Origin: Candidatus Peregrinibacteria bacterium
Lineage (GTDB): Bacteria > Patescibacteriota > Gracilibacteria > UM-FILTER-43-11
Direction of reading: 5' to 3'
Assembly: GCA_016699515.1 (NCBI GenBank)
Contig: CP064978.1
Span: forward strand, 744,001-808,000
Length of the DNA: 64,000 nt
A program made the position numbers and the translations under genes. Below are positions 49,120 through 56,869 of this stretch, one piece after another. Under the pieces are notes generated by a model that did not search any database, was not told the DNA's origin, and saw only the letters and a list, made by a program, of their open reading frames with translations. Every line of letters begins with the position of its first letter. The first letter of the stretch is position 1.

Positions 49120-49131
49120 AAAAAAGGGCTT

Positions 49132-49632
49132 TTAGGCAATATTTTCGGCGTGCCGATACTTTGCATCCCCTATCACCAGCGGCAGTGCCAGTGATTTGTC
49201 TGCTGTATTGGGTTTTTTACCTTGATTTAAGCGCCAGTCATTCATTCCGTCCCCACTTGATGGAATTATAACCTGATCGCCTGTGACTTGAATTTTGGCT
49301 ACCCTTCTGGCTTTTAAGTTTTTTTCTTTTATGATTCTTTCAACTTCCTTTCGTCCAGCATCGGCCAATCGTTGAGCAATGTCTAATGCACGTCTACCAT
49401 TAATAAAAAGAGCTTGCCTATCGTTTCCCATCACTTGAGAGGTTTCAAAAACGACTATATTACTGCCGTTAGCCAAACTTTCCATTTGCTGTCGCACATG
49501 ATCGATTACCTTCTTGTGCCACTCTGAAATGCTAGGTATTTCATCGCTTAAAAGCCCGGACATTAAATCTGACGAAACCAGTGTGACCACGGGAATAAGA
49601 TCTTCTTCCGGTTGTAAATGAGGGCCATTCAT
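49132..49632 (-). CDS. Hypothetical alpha/beta protein of the kinase operon (C)
   Basis: First gene of the operon, 166 residues from ATG at 49632. Strand LIPVVTLVSSDLM, helix HKKVIDHVRQQMES, strand SNIVVFETSQV, helix ALDIAQRLADAGRKEVERI and strand RRVAKIQVTG repeat the order seen in the other small proteins and the kinase N-terminus. The tail (SSGDGMNDWRLNQGKKPNTA) is polar. No known family. Spacing of 38 bp to the kinase gene supports co-transcription. Confidence 0.7.
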   Translation of the reverse strand: MNGPHLQPEEDLIPVVTLVSSDLMSGLLSDEIPSISEWHKKVIDHVRQQMESLANGSNIVVFETSQVMGNDRQALFINGRRALDIAQRLADAGRKEVERIIKEKNLKARRVAKIQVTGDQVIIPSSGDGMNDWRLNQGKKPNTADKSLALPLVIGDAKYRHAENIA

Positions 49633-49698
49633 AATATCAGGGCAAAATATTATGTACTTATTTTAAGGTTTATTTAATTTTTGTCAATCTGGCCTTTT

Positions 49699-50607
49699 TT
49701 AAGCTAGTTTTTTTAGAAAGGGGCGAATGTCGACGTGCGATACTTCGTCAACCAATGTGGTTTTTTTGCCTTGGCGTTGCGGCAAATGTTCGAGGTAGTT
49801 TTTGCTTTCAAGGTCTTGATACAAAATGCCCATGGCGATTTCTTTGTCGATATCTTGAGCCACTTCGCGCGCCATTTTGAAATTTTGGGGGTTGAATCCT
49901 TTCAGATCACGAACGTTTCGAAAACGATCCCAAAACCAGGTGGCGCTGGTGGATTTGTTGTACGTGGGGCAAAGCTGCATGATTTCGATGAAGGCGAATC
50001 CGTTGTGTTTAAGCCCGGCTTGAATCACTTCGGTCATGTGGTTTACATCGCCCGAAAAAGTGCGCGCCACAAAGGTGGGATTCAAACTCATCACAAAATC
50101 GCAGGCGTTCATGGGCTGTGCGGTTACTCCGTCGGGCGAAGCGTTCATTTTGAATCCGGGACGAGTGGTGGCCGATGCTTGCCCAGTGGTGAGTCCGTAG
50201 TTTTCGTTGTTGTGCAAAATAAAAAGCATCGGGTAATTGCTGCGCACTCCGTGGACCAAGTGATTCACCCCTTCGCTCAGGGTGGCTCCGTCGCCGGCTT
50301 CGGCGATCACTTTCATTTTTGGATTGGTAATGGACGCCGCGGCGGCCGCCGAAATGACGCGGCCATGCAGGCCGTGAAAGGTGGTCACTTCGCCGTCTCC
50401 GATTTTGTCGGAGCCGTTTCCGCTACAACCGATGTCAAAAAAGAACACCGCGTTTTGAGGTTTGATATTTTCGATTACCATGGCGCGTTCCAGCGCTTTT
50501 TGAATTCCATAATTTCCACAACCACCACACCAAGTCAGCTTTTCTTTCGACTCGTATTTTAGATAATCATTTTTTCGATCCGATAGTGTTTTGATGACTT
50601 GCGTCAT
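49699..50607 (-). CDS. korB: 2-oxoacid:ferredoxin oxidoreductase, beta subunit
   Basis: The TPP-binding subunit that decarboxylates a 2-oxoacid and passes electrons to ferredoxin or flavodoxin. The 302-residue frame has the iron-sulfur cysteines in TWCGGCGNYGIQ, DIGCSGNG and QLCPTYNK, the TPP/Mg motif AEAGDGATLSEGVNHLVHG, and LHNNENYGLTTGQASATT. Length and motifs fit the two-subunit KorAB/VorB group. The korA gene lies 23 bp upstream across a heptamer array. Substrate (2-oxoglutarate, pyruvate or branched-chain) cannot be decided from sequence alone. Confidence 0.92.
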   Translation of the reverse strand: MTQVIKTLSDRKNDYLKYESKEKLTWCGGCGNYGIQKALERAMVIENIKPQNAVFFFDIGCSGNGSDKIGDGEVTTFHGLHGRVISAAAAASITNPKMKVIAEAGDGATLSEGVNHLVHGVRSNYPMLFILHNNENYGLTTGQASATTRPGFKMNASPDGVTAQPMNACDFVMSLNPTFVARTFSGDVNHMTEVIQAGLKHNGFAFIEIMQLCPTYNKSTSATWFWDRFRNVRDLKGFNPQNFKMAREVAQDIDKEIAMGILYQDLESKNYLEHLPQRQGKKTTLVDEVSHVDIRPFLKKLA

Positions 50608-50608
50608 A

Positions 50609-50640
50609 ATTACGAATTACGAATTAAAAATTACGAATTT
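50609..50640. repeat. Heptamer repeats (ATTACGA) between korA and korB
   Basis: ATTACGA (50609), ATTACGA (50616), ATTAAAA (50623), ATTACGA (50630) in register. On the minus strand a unit supplies the korA stop codon (TTCGTAA), so the last two codons and stop of korA are repeat sequence, while korB starts right after the array. Confidence 0.8.
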
Positions 50641-52367
50641 TTCTTAACGTAATTTAATACATCCTCAAGAAAGAAAGGTCGTCCGTTCCATTTAAGTAGT
50701 CGTCCGGTAAAACGGCGATTGGTGTGCATTTCGATCAGGTTGGCCAACTGCCCCAGATAGTTTCCTTCGAGGATATGGACGTTCTTGTTTTCTTGGAAGA
50801 ATTTTTCGAGGCGCTTGGTTTTGAGCGGCCACAAGTAATCGTAATGCAAATAATTAACGTCGATCCCGGCTTCTTTCAGCGCGTCGATTGCATCGAGCAT
50901 AACGCCTTTGCTGCTACCCCAACCCACGAATGAAATTTTGGCGCCTTTCGGTTTGCCGTACACCACGGGTTCGGGCATGGCTTTTTCGATCGCCTTTAGT
51001 TTGCGCAGGCGTTTTTCGTACATTTCGTGGCAAGGCTGAGCTTCTTCGGTCAACGTTCCGTCTTCGTGATGCTCGTCGCTGTTGGCGTAGTAACCCGACG
51101 GCGCACTGCCGGGAACCCAGCGATACGAAACACCGGATGGGGTGAGTTTAAAGCGATCGGATTTGGTGAGTTTTTGAAGTTCGGCGGGCTTGGTGACCAA
51201 ACCACGCTTGATCGGGATTTTTTTATGTTGGAAGGGTTCGACCATCGCCTGAGTTTCGGCCACCACTTTTTCGCTGAGGAACACCACCGGAATTTGGAAT
51301 TCCTCGGCGTAATTGAGCGCGTGTTGAATCAGTTCGTAATTACTGGTGGGGTCGCTGGCGGCGATCACCATGCGCGCGTATTCCCCGTGGCCGGCATGTA
51401 TGGCTAAATTTAAATCGCCTTGCGACGTCCAGGTGGGGAGCCCTGTTCCCGGGCCGGGCCGTTGGCAAATCACCACAACTAGAGGATTTTCGATCATTCC
51501 GGCCAGCGAAACCGTTTCGGTCATCAGGTCGAATCCCCCGCCGCTGGTTCCCACCAGCGAACGCGTTCCCATAAACATGGAACCGACCGCCATTTGCACC
51601 GCGGTGATTTCATCTTCGGCTTGTTTAACGACCATTCCGGTTTCGTGCGCGTAATTGGCCAAGTGCATTAAAATAGAACTAGACGGACTCATGGGGTACG
51701 CGAAGTAAGCGCGCACTCCTGCCTGAATAGCCCCGAGCGACAGCGCATGATTGCCGTCGAGCATGATGGTTTTGGGCTTGGTTTTGGGGTGAGGTAATTT
51801 ATGTTCGTGAATGTTGAGGCCTTTGGCTTCGTATCCGGCGCGCACGCATTTTAAGTCGATCTCGAGCAATTTGGGCTTACTGGCAAACTGTTTTTTGATC
51901 GGCGCTTCGATGTGCTTTAGGTCGAACCCGAGCACGCGCCACATCAGCCCAAGAAGCACCATGTTGATCATCAATTCGTTTCCGCCCAATTCGTGGGCAA
52001 TGTGCCGAGCAGGCAAGTACAACAGTTTAATTTTTCGTTTTTTGGCGCGCTCTTCCAGATCTTTGATCAAATGATGCCTTTCGTACCCGTGCACCAAAAC
52101 TCCGCCGGGCTTTACAATGTCCAAATATTCCAACAGCCCGGCACGGTCGAGCGCGATCACTAAGTCAACTTCGGTCGAAAGCGAGTGAATGGGCTTGAGG
52201 CTAAAATCGATCTGCACATTGGAATGACCGCCCTTGATGAGCGATGGGTATTCACGGTCGGAATGAACGTAATAGCCCATGTGCTTAAGCGTTCGAGAGA
52301 CGATTTGCCCAACACTGAGCAGGCCCATTCCACTTTCACCGGCGACTTTTAGGACGATTCTTTTCAT
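50631..52367 (-). CDS. korA: 2-oxoacid:ferredoxin oxidoreductase, fused gamma-alpha subunit
   Basis: A 578-residue intact protein. Residues 1-185 are the gamma domain (VLKVAGESGMGLLSVGQIVS, SDREYPSLIKGGHSNVQIDF, LVIALDRAGLLEYL). The alpha part follows (LDGNHALSLGAIQAGVRAYF, YPMSPSSSILMHLANYA, QAEDEITAVQMAVGSMFMGT, SLVGTSGGGFDLMTETVSLA, PGPGTGLPTWTSQGDLNLAI), which forms the substrate site and TPP contact. With KorB it makes an acyl-CoA and reduced carrier. The flavodoxin gene upstream is a likely electron acceptor under low iron. Confidence 0.93.
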   Translation of the reverse strand: MKRIVLKVAGESGMGLLSVGQIVSRTLKHMGYYVHSDREYPSLIKGGHSNVQIDFSLKPIHSLSTEVDLVIALDRAGLLEYLDIVKPGGVLVHGYERHHLIKDLEERAKKRKIKLLYLPARHIAHELGGNELMINMVLLGLMWRVLGFDLKHIEAPIKKQFASKPKLLEIDLKCVRAGYEAKGLNIHEHKLPHPKTKPKTIMLDGNHALSLGAIQAGVRAYFAYPMSPSSSILMHLANYAHETGMVVKQAEDEITAVQMAVGSMFMGTRSLVGTSGGGFDLMTETVSLAGMIENPLVVVICQRPGPGTGLPTWTSQGDLNLAIHAGHGEYARMVIAASDPTSNYELIQHALNYAEEFQIPVVFLSEKVVAETQAMVEPFQHKKIPIKRGLVTKPAELQKLTKSDRFKLTPSGVSYRWVPGSAPSGYYANSDEHHEDGTLTEEAQPCHEMYEKRLRKLKAIEKAMPEPVVYGKPKGAKISFVGWGSSKGVMLDAIDALKEAGIDVNYLHYDYLWPLKTKRLEKFFQENKNVHILEGNYLGQLANLIEMHTNRRFTGRLLKWNGRPFFLEDVLNYVKKNS

Positions 52368-52373
52368 TTTGTT

Positions 52374-52475
52374 AGGGTGTAGGGGGTAGGGTGTAGGGTG
52401 TAGGGTGTAGGGTGTAGGGGTAGGGTGTAGGGGGGTAGGGTGTAGCCAGGGGGAACTACCCCCTACACCCTACAT
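52374..52475. repeat. G-rich heptamer array (TAGGGTG) between flavodoxin and korA
   Basis: About ten units of TAGGGTG with TAGGGGG variants and occasional one-base length changes run from 52374 to 52445, then a reverse arm (CTACCCCCTACACCCTACA) to about 52474. On the minus strand the flavodoxin stop codon is the TAG of the last repeat unit. G-runs on one strand could form a quadruplex. Confidence 0.85.
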
Positions 52476-52934
52476 GGCTGTTAGCAATTGTTTAACCCAC
52501 AACGGAACTAAGGTCTTCAGGTGCCTTACGGGTGCTCCACTGATGCGAAGGGCCGGCGTTACCACGATTCCATTATGTTTTTGAATCCATTCTTCTAAAA
52601 TCGGGGCGGCTTCGATGTGATACTGGGCATCGTATTTGGGATCGCCCAAACCGATCACCGCAAAGGCGTGCTTTTTTAGATCGACTGCTTCATTTTTATC
52701 GACAAACGCTTGCATGTATTCCTGAAGCAATCCGTGGCCGTAGGTGGAACTGGCCAAAATGGTAAGATCGGCTTTTTTAAGATCTTTTTCGGTGGCCATT
52801 TCTGCCCGCGTGAGCGAGACCGATTTTTTTTGTTGCTCCAAAAGCATCGCCACCGTTTCAGAGACCATTTGCGTGTTTCCACTGGTACTGCCGTAGATAA
52901 TGTGAACCGATGACTTTTTGTTTTGGATTGGCAT
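52470..52934 (-). CDS. Flavodoxin
   Basis: A 154-residue FMN electron carrier. The phosphate loop is YGSTSGNTQMVSETV, the isoalloxazine loops are SSTYGHGLLQEYMQ and GLGDPKYDAQYH. Length is typical of short-chain flavodoxins. It sits directly upstream of korAB in the same direction, so it probably accepts electrons from the 2-oxoacid oxidoreductase. The reading frame stops at a TAG provided by a heptamer repeat; residues after ...VKQLLTAM may have been lost or replaced when the array formed. Confidence 0.9.
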   Translation of the reverse strand: MPIQNKKSSVHIIYGSTSGNTQMVSETVAMLLEQQKKSVSLTRAEMATEKDLKKADLTILASSTYGHGLLQEYMQAFVDKNEAVDLKKHAFAVIGLGDPKYDAQYHIEAAPILEEWIQKHNGIVVTPALRISGAPVRHLKTLVPLWVKQLLTAM

Positions 52935-52981
52935 GCCTAAAGGATATCAAAAACCATTAATGCGCGTCTACAACATTTCTG

Positions 52982-53117
52982 GTCATTTCGACTGACCGAA
53001 GGAAGCGGAGAAATCCCTTGAACATTAAAAGAAGGCGCGAATGATCATTCGCGCCTTCTTTGTTGATTCGATCACAAAGGGATCTCTCCCCGCCTCAGAC
53101 GGGCGGTCGAAATGACA
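52982..53117. repeat. Dispersed inverted-repeat unit without nuclease (MITE/REP-like)
   Basis: Two arms of about 45 bp face each other: GTCATTTCGACTG...GAGAAATCCCTTG on the left (52982-53020) and GATCACAAAGGGAT...GGTCGAAATGACA on the right (53070-53117). Between them lies a perfect 34-bp palindrome (53028-53061). The arm ends match the repeats at 57431-57464 and 57796-57852 around the GIY-YIG gene. No reading frame is inside. It lies between mutM and flavodoxin. Confidence 0.8.
53028..53061. terminator. Perfect palindrome, bidirectional terminator-like
   Basis: A 34-bp perfect palindrome centred between 53044 and 53045, GC-rich in the stem (GAAGGCGCG) with A-run on the left and T-run on the right, so it looks like a Rho-independent terminator in both directions. 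It forms the core of the dispersed inverted-repeat unit. Confidence 0.7.
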
Positions 53118-53152
53118 AGGGGGTTGTGGTCGAGATGATGACGTCGCGGCTT

Positions 53153-53977
53153 CTATTTTAATTCCTGGCATTTTGGGCAAAATGAGGTGCCGCGTTGGGC
53201 CACTTTGATTCCGTGCAGGGTCGTTCCGCACACTTTGCATGGTAGCCCTTTGCGGCCGTAAGCGTAGTGCATTTTTTGCGCGCTGCCAATGTTTCCAAAG
53301 GCGTCCATAAATTCCCCAACCGACGAGCCGCGGGCCTGAACGGCGTATTCCAAAATGCGGCGCATTTCGTGATATAAATTTTCAAGATCCGATTCACTCA
53401 AGTTTTCGAGACTTGACTGCGGGTGCAGCCCGGCGGCGAAACTGATTTCATCGGCGTAAATGTTGCCGATTCCGGCCAGCAGAGTTTGATCCAATAACTT
53501 GGCTTTTAGTTTTCCTTTTTTGGATCGAAACCGCGCTTTAAAATCGTCGACGGTAAAGTTAGGGTCGAGCGGCTCTTGACCCAATTTTTTAATTTCGGGC
53601 AAGGTTTTGTAATCCGATTTTTTAAGCATCCAAGCTCGCCCGAATTTACGTTGATCGGAAAATCGCAATTCTTTGTTTCGATCGAATTCAAAACATACAT
53701 GCACGTGAGTGTCGGCTTTGTGACCTTTTTCTCGAATGAACAGTCGACCGCTCATGCGTAAGTGGATCAGCAAAATCCAATCGTCGCTCAGTTCGATCGC
53801 AATGTATTTGGCGCGACGATGCACGGCAATGATCTTTTTGCCGATCAGGTTTTTTTGGAATGCACTCAAAGACGGACTGAGCGCTTTGGGCCAGTCCGTC
53901 TGAATGGATTTAAAGGTATATCCGACCAAATGATGAAGGTCGGAAACAATGGTTTGTACTTCGGCCAGTTCGGGCAT
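53153..53977 (-). CDS. mutM: Formamidopyrimidine-DNA glycosylase
   Basis: Fpg removes oxidised purines (8-oxoguanine) and cuts the abasic site. The 274-residue frame starts MPELAEVQTIV with catalytic Pro1 (after Met removal) and Glu2. Further motifs are RRAKYIAIEL (beta-hairpin Lys), LLIHLRMSGRLFI, DQRKFGRAWML, and the helix-two-turn-helix GIGNIYADEISFAAGLHP. The zinc finger is complete (CKVCG and FCPKC). Length is typical. It is followed by the lipoprotein gene upstream in the same direction. Confidence 0.95.
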   Translation of the reverse strand: MPELAEVQTIVSDLHHLVGYTFKSIQTDWPKALSPSLSAFQKNLIGKKIIAVHRRAKYIAIELSDDWILLIHLRMSGRLFIREKGHKADTHVHVCFEFDRNKELRFSDQRKFGRAWMLKKSDYKTLPEIKKLGQEPLDPNFTVDDFKARFRSKKGKLKAKLLDQTLLAGIGNIYADEISFAAGLHPQSSLENLSESDLENLYHEMRRILEYAVQARGSSVGEFMDAFGNIGSAQKMHYAYGRKGLPCKVCGTTLHGIKVAQRGTSFCPKCQELK

Positions 53978-53998
53978 AAAAACTAATTCAATCCGTTT

Positions 53999-54988
53999 TT
54001 ATTCAGCTGCGGGAGCATCTGATTCGGCGGGCACTTCGCTATTCATTTGGCCGCTCAACCCCATCATTAAACTCAGTGGGTCGAACTCTTCAAATTCTGC
54101 GGGCACTTCGATCGATACAGGCTTGTTGTAGCTATTGGCCAAAATAGTAAGAGAAATATCGAAGGATGCTCCTTGGGATTCGGCATTGTCGGCCATCAAG
54201 TTAATGATTCCTTTGGAAAGTTGGTGGTCCTCTTTTCCGATCCATAGATCGATGCTTTTGATCGAATTGAACAACTCATCCATATCGGCGGGTTGGAGCG
54301 TTTGAGTTGAGTCGGGCATTAACGATCCCAATTGGTTTAAATAGGCGGTCATGCCCTCTTGGTTCAAACTCACTTGGTAATGATATGAATCGCGGCCGTT
54401 TACGGTCTCTGTGCCATATTCTTTGGTAACATCAAACAAATCCGCTTCCACAAAGAATTGTTTGGCTTTTTCCTCCATTTCAATCATTTCATCGGTGCGC
54501 TCATTCGCCAGGCTCGATACGATTCCGGGCAAAAAGTCACTGGATAATTTTAACCAACGATCTTTGTAAGATTCAATGATAGGGAGATAAGGAGCGATGC
54601 TGGGATCCTTGAAATTAAATTCTCCCAATTTAAACAAAAACTCAGTTCCATTGATCAAAAAATTCACGCCCATGTTCCCTTGAGTGGTGGCTTCGGCGGA
54701 GGTTAGGGTAACGTTCGCTTTAAGGTCGACCGCCGCTTTTTGCTGAGCCGGATCGGTTTGATCCCCTTTCACATTGGCGTCCAATTGAAAATTCATATTG
54801 TCCACCTGATCTTTTCCTAAGAAGGAAAAATTGACATTCGTATCGAAGGTTTCAATGGCGACCAAGTTTTCTTGGAACGCGGGAATCACTGCTTCCGGTG
54901 CTTCGGCATCGCCTCCACAAGCGGTTAATAAAACAACGCTGGCGAGCGACACAGCGATTCCTTTGGATAGATTTTTTAGATTAAACAT
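53999..54988 (-). CDS. Lipoprotein of unknown function
   Basis: A 329-residue secreted lipoprotein: the signal peptide ends with lipobox LTAC (VSLASVVLLTACGG). The mature part is beta-rich and acidic (FDTNVNFSFLGKDQVDNMNF, QGNMGVNFLINGTEFLFKLG, YHYQVSLNQEGMTAYLNQLG), loosely like LolA/LppX-type lipid-binding cups, which also show long anti-parallel strands and the late IDLWIGKEDHQLSKG-like segment. This similarity is weak. C-terminus is Ala/Pro/Glu-rich. It lies 21 bp before mutM. Confidence 0.75.
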   Translation of the reverse strand: MFNLKNLSKGIAVSLASVVLLTACGGDAEAPEAVIPAFQENLVAIETFDTNVNFSFLGKDQVDNMNFQLDANVKGDQTDPAQQKAAVDLKANVTLTSAEATTQGNMGVNFLINGTEFLFKLGEFNFKDPSIAPYLPIIESYKDRWLKLSSDFLPGIVSSLANERTDEMIEMEEKAKQFFVEADLFDVTKEYGTETVNGRDSYHYQVSLNQEGMTAYLNQLGSLMPDSTQTLQPADMDELFNSIKSIDLWIGKEDHQLSKGIINLMADNAESQGASFDISLTILANSYNKPVSIEVPAEFEEFDPLSLMMGLSGQMNSEVPAESDAPAAE

Positions 54989-55029
54989 ATTTGTTAGAAT
55001 TATATTTTGCTATGAGGGTAGCACTATTG

Positions 55030-55110
55030 TTAAAAATTACAAATACCAAATACACAAATCACAAACAATCATCACAAAAAACACCCAATATCAAATTTCA
55101 AATTTTAGCT
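55030..55110. repeat. Degenerate ACAAATA-type repeats, minus-strand spacer after enolase
   Basis: The 145-bp spacer between enolase and the lipoprotein gene contains ACAAATA, CCAAATA, CACAAATC, ACAAACAATC and similar words at a spacing near 7-8 bases, then AAATTTCAAATTTT. No gene is visible in it. It resembles the spacer at 56413-56563 on the other side of enolase. Confidence 0.5.
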
Positions 55111-55134
55111 TTTGAATTGCTTAGATATTGAATA

Positions 55135-56412
55135 TCAGGAATGACGAATGGCCCCTTGATAGGTTGCCTTACCACCAAGCCTTTCTTCGATGCGAAGGAG
55201 TTCATTGTATTTGGCGATGCGGTCGGTGCGGCACAGTGAACCGGTTTTAATTTGGCCGGTCGCCATTCCCACCACCAAATCGGAAATGGTGGTGTCTTCG
55301 GTTTCGCCACTGCGGTGCGACACCACCGCGGTAAACCCGTGATCGTGCGCCATGTTAATGGCATCGATGGTTTCGGTGAGCGTGCCAATTTGGTTCAATT
55401 TGATCAAAATCGAATTGGCGTTTTTACCGTCGATGGCCTGTTTAAGGCGTTTGGTGTTGGTAACGAGCAAATCATCGCCCACGATTTGAACCTTGTCGCC
55501 GATGCGTTCGGTGAGTTTTTTCCAGCCATCCCAGTCGTCTTCGTCGAGCCCGTCTTCGATGGAAACGATGGGATATTTTTCGCAAAGCATCGCGTAATAA
55601 TCGACCATTTCGTCGGAATTGAGTTGGCGGTTTTCGGTGGCCAGATTGTATTTGCCGTTTTCATAAAACTCGGCGGCGGCGGCGTCCATAGCGATCGAAA
55701 TATCGATACCCGGCTTAAAGCCCGCCTTCTCGATCGCTTGCACGATCAGCTTTAGGGCTTCTTCGTTATTCGGCAAACTAGGAGCAAATCCTCCTTCGTC
55801 GCCCACGGCGGTGGATTGCCCCATTGCGGCGATGATTTTTTTGAGCGTATGAAACGTTTCTGCTCCCCAGCGAAGCGCCTCGCGAAAATTAGGTGCACCG
55901 ATCGGCATAATCATAAATTCCTGAAGATCGGTGGATTTAATGGCGTGTTTTCCTCCGTTCAAAATATTCATCATCGGCGTGGGTAGCAAATGGCTTGCGC
56001 CTTTGTTTCCTAAATTCCCGAGGTATTGGAAATAAGGGATTCCTTCTTCCATCGCAGCCAATTTGCTGATCGCCAGCGACACTCCCAAAATAGCATTAGC
56101 GCCTAATTTTCCTTTGTTCTCGGTGCCGTCCATTTCGATCATTCGCTGATCGATTTCGCGTTGGTTGCGTGGATCAGCGCCTATAAATTCCTGGGCGAGC
56201 GGACCGTTTACATTTTCGACCGCCTTTAAAACTCCCTTGCCACCGTAGCGGGATTTATCGCCATCTCTTAGTTCCACCGCCTCGTGCGCTCCGGTGCTCG
56301 CCCCACTTGGCACAATGGCCGATGCAAAATGATTTTCGGTAGCCGCTTCGACTTCGACGGTCGGATTTCCGCGTGAATCCAAAACTTCGCGGGCATGAAG
56401 ATGGGTGATCAT
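55135..56412 (-). CDS. eno: Enolase
   Basis: Enolase turns 2-phosphoglycerate into phosphoenolpyruvate. The ATG at 56412 (MITHLHAREVLDSRGNPTVE) is preferred to an ATG 24 bp upstream because it gives the conserved N-terminus. Intact, 425 residues. Motifs: SGASTGAHEAVELRDGD, GANAILGVSLA, GDEGGFAPSLPNNEEAL, SIEDGLDEDDWDGWKKLT, GDDLLVTNTKRL, LIKLNQIGTLTET and SHRSGETEDTTISDL, which includes the active-site Lys and Mg ligands. With pgk it represents lower glycolysis in this window. Confidence 0.97.
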   Translation of the reverse strand: MITHLHAREVLDSRGNPTVEVEAATENHFASAIVPSGASTGAHEAVELRDGDKSRYGGKGVLKAVENVNGPLAQEFIGADPRNQREIDQRMIEMDGTENKGKLGANAILGVSLAISKLAAMEEGIPYFQYLGNLGNKGASHLLPTPMMNILNGGKHAIKSTDLQEFMIMPIGAPNFREALRWGAETFHTLKKIIAAMGQSTAVGDEGGFAPSLPNNEEALKLIVQAIEKAGFKPGIDISIAMDAAAAEFYENGKYNLATENRQLNSDEMVDYYAMLCEKYPIVSIEDGLDEDDWDGWKKLTERIGDKVQIVGDDLLVTNTKRLKQAIDGKNANSILIKLNQIGTLTETIDAINMAHDHGFTAVVSHRSGETEDTTISDLVVGMATGQIKTGSLCRTDRIAKYNELLRIEERLGGKATYQGAIRHS

Positions 56413-56563
56413 AAATTCCAAGTTACAAATAAACAAATCACAAACAAATTACAATAACGAACTTCAAAATACAAAAAGAATATTTTTGATATTAGAATTT
56501 GGTCATTCGGTATTGTTTGTAATTTGTGTATTGGGTATTGTTTATTTGTATAATTTATAAAAC
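56413..56563. repeat. ACAAATN repeats in inverted arms between eno and the alkyltransferase-like gene
   Basis: ACAAATAAACAAATCACAAA and similar words (about 56424-56455) face the reverse words GTATTGTTTGTAATTTGTGT and GGGTATTGTTTATTTGTAT (about 56510-56550). The divergent spacer of 151 bp holds no other gene. The spacing of words is about 7-8 bases, as in the other arrays but more degenerate. Confidence 0.5.
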
Positions 56564-56869
56564 ATGTACAATCCCACAAGTATGCGCCGGATGCAGGAAT
56601 TACTGCTTACGATTCCTAAAGGAAAAGTGACCACCTACAAAGCGCTGGCTAGCGCCATGGGAACGCGAGGCTACCGCTACATTGGCCAGCTTTTGAATCA
56701 AAACCCCGAACCCGAAAAATATCCTTGTTACAAAGTGGTAAAGGCCGATGGAAGCTTGGGGGGCTTCGCCTTAGGTTGCGCCGATAAAATTACGCGCTTA
56801 AAAGCCGATGGAATCGAGGTAAAAAACGATCGGGTGCTTAATTTTGAACAAATTTTTTATTCACTATGA
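56564..56869 (+). CDS. MGMT-type alkyltransferase/alkyltransferase-like DNA-repair protein
   Basis: A 101-residue protein consisting only of the C-terminal DNA-binding domain of O6-alkylguanine transferases: LLTIPKGKVTTYKALASAMG, the Arg-finger region GTRGYRYIGQLLNQN, and PCYKVVKADGSLGGFALG. The reactive cysteine is kept (PCYKVV instead of PCHRVV), so it may still transfer alkyl groups rather than only recognise lesions. The His-to-Tyr change is unusual. Its TGA overlaps the ATG of the next small gene (ATGA). Confidence 0.9.
   Translation: MYNPTSMRRMQELLLTIPKGKVTTYKALASAMGTRGYRYIGQLLNQNPEPEKYPCYKVVKADGSLGGFALGCADKITRLKADGIEVKNDRVLNFEQIFYSL

Noticed and set aside
46227..49632. Shared TTGCCCTG words just before two start codons of the kinase operon as a regulatory element
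   Set aside because: Only two of five genes have it (near 46725 and 49645), the match is short, and it could be chance or related ribosome-binding context.
14767..52475. Heptamer arrays as CRISPR arrays
   Set aside because: Units are 7 bases with no unique spacers, and no cas genes are present. The PD-(D/E)XK nuclease at the left edge resembles Cas4 only through the shared superfamily.
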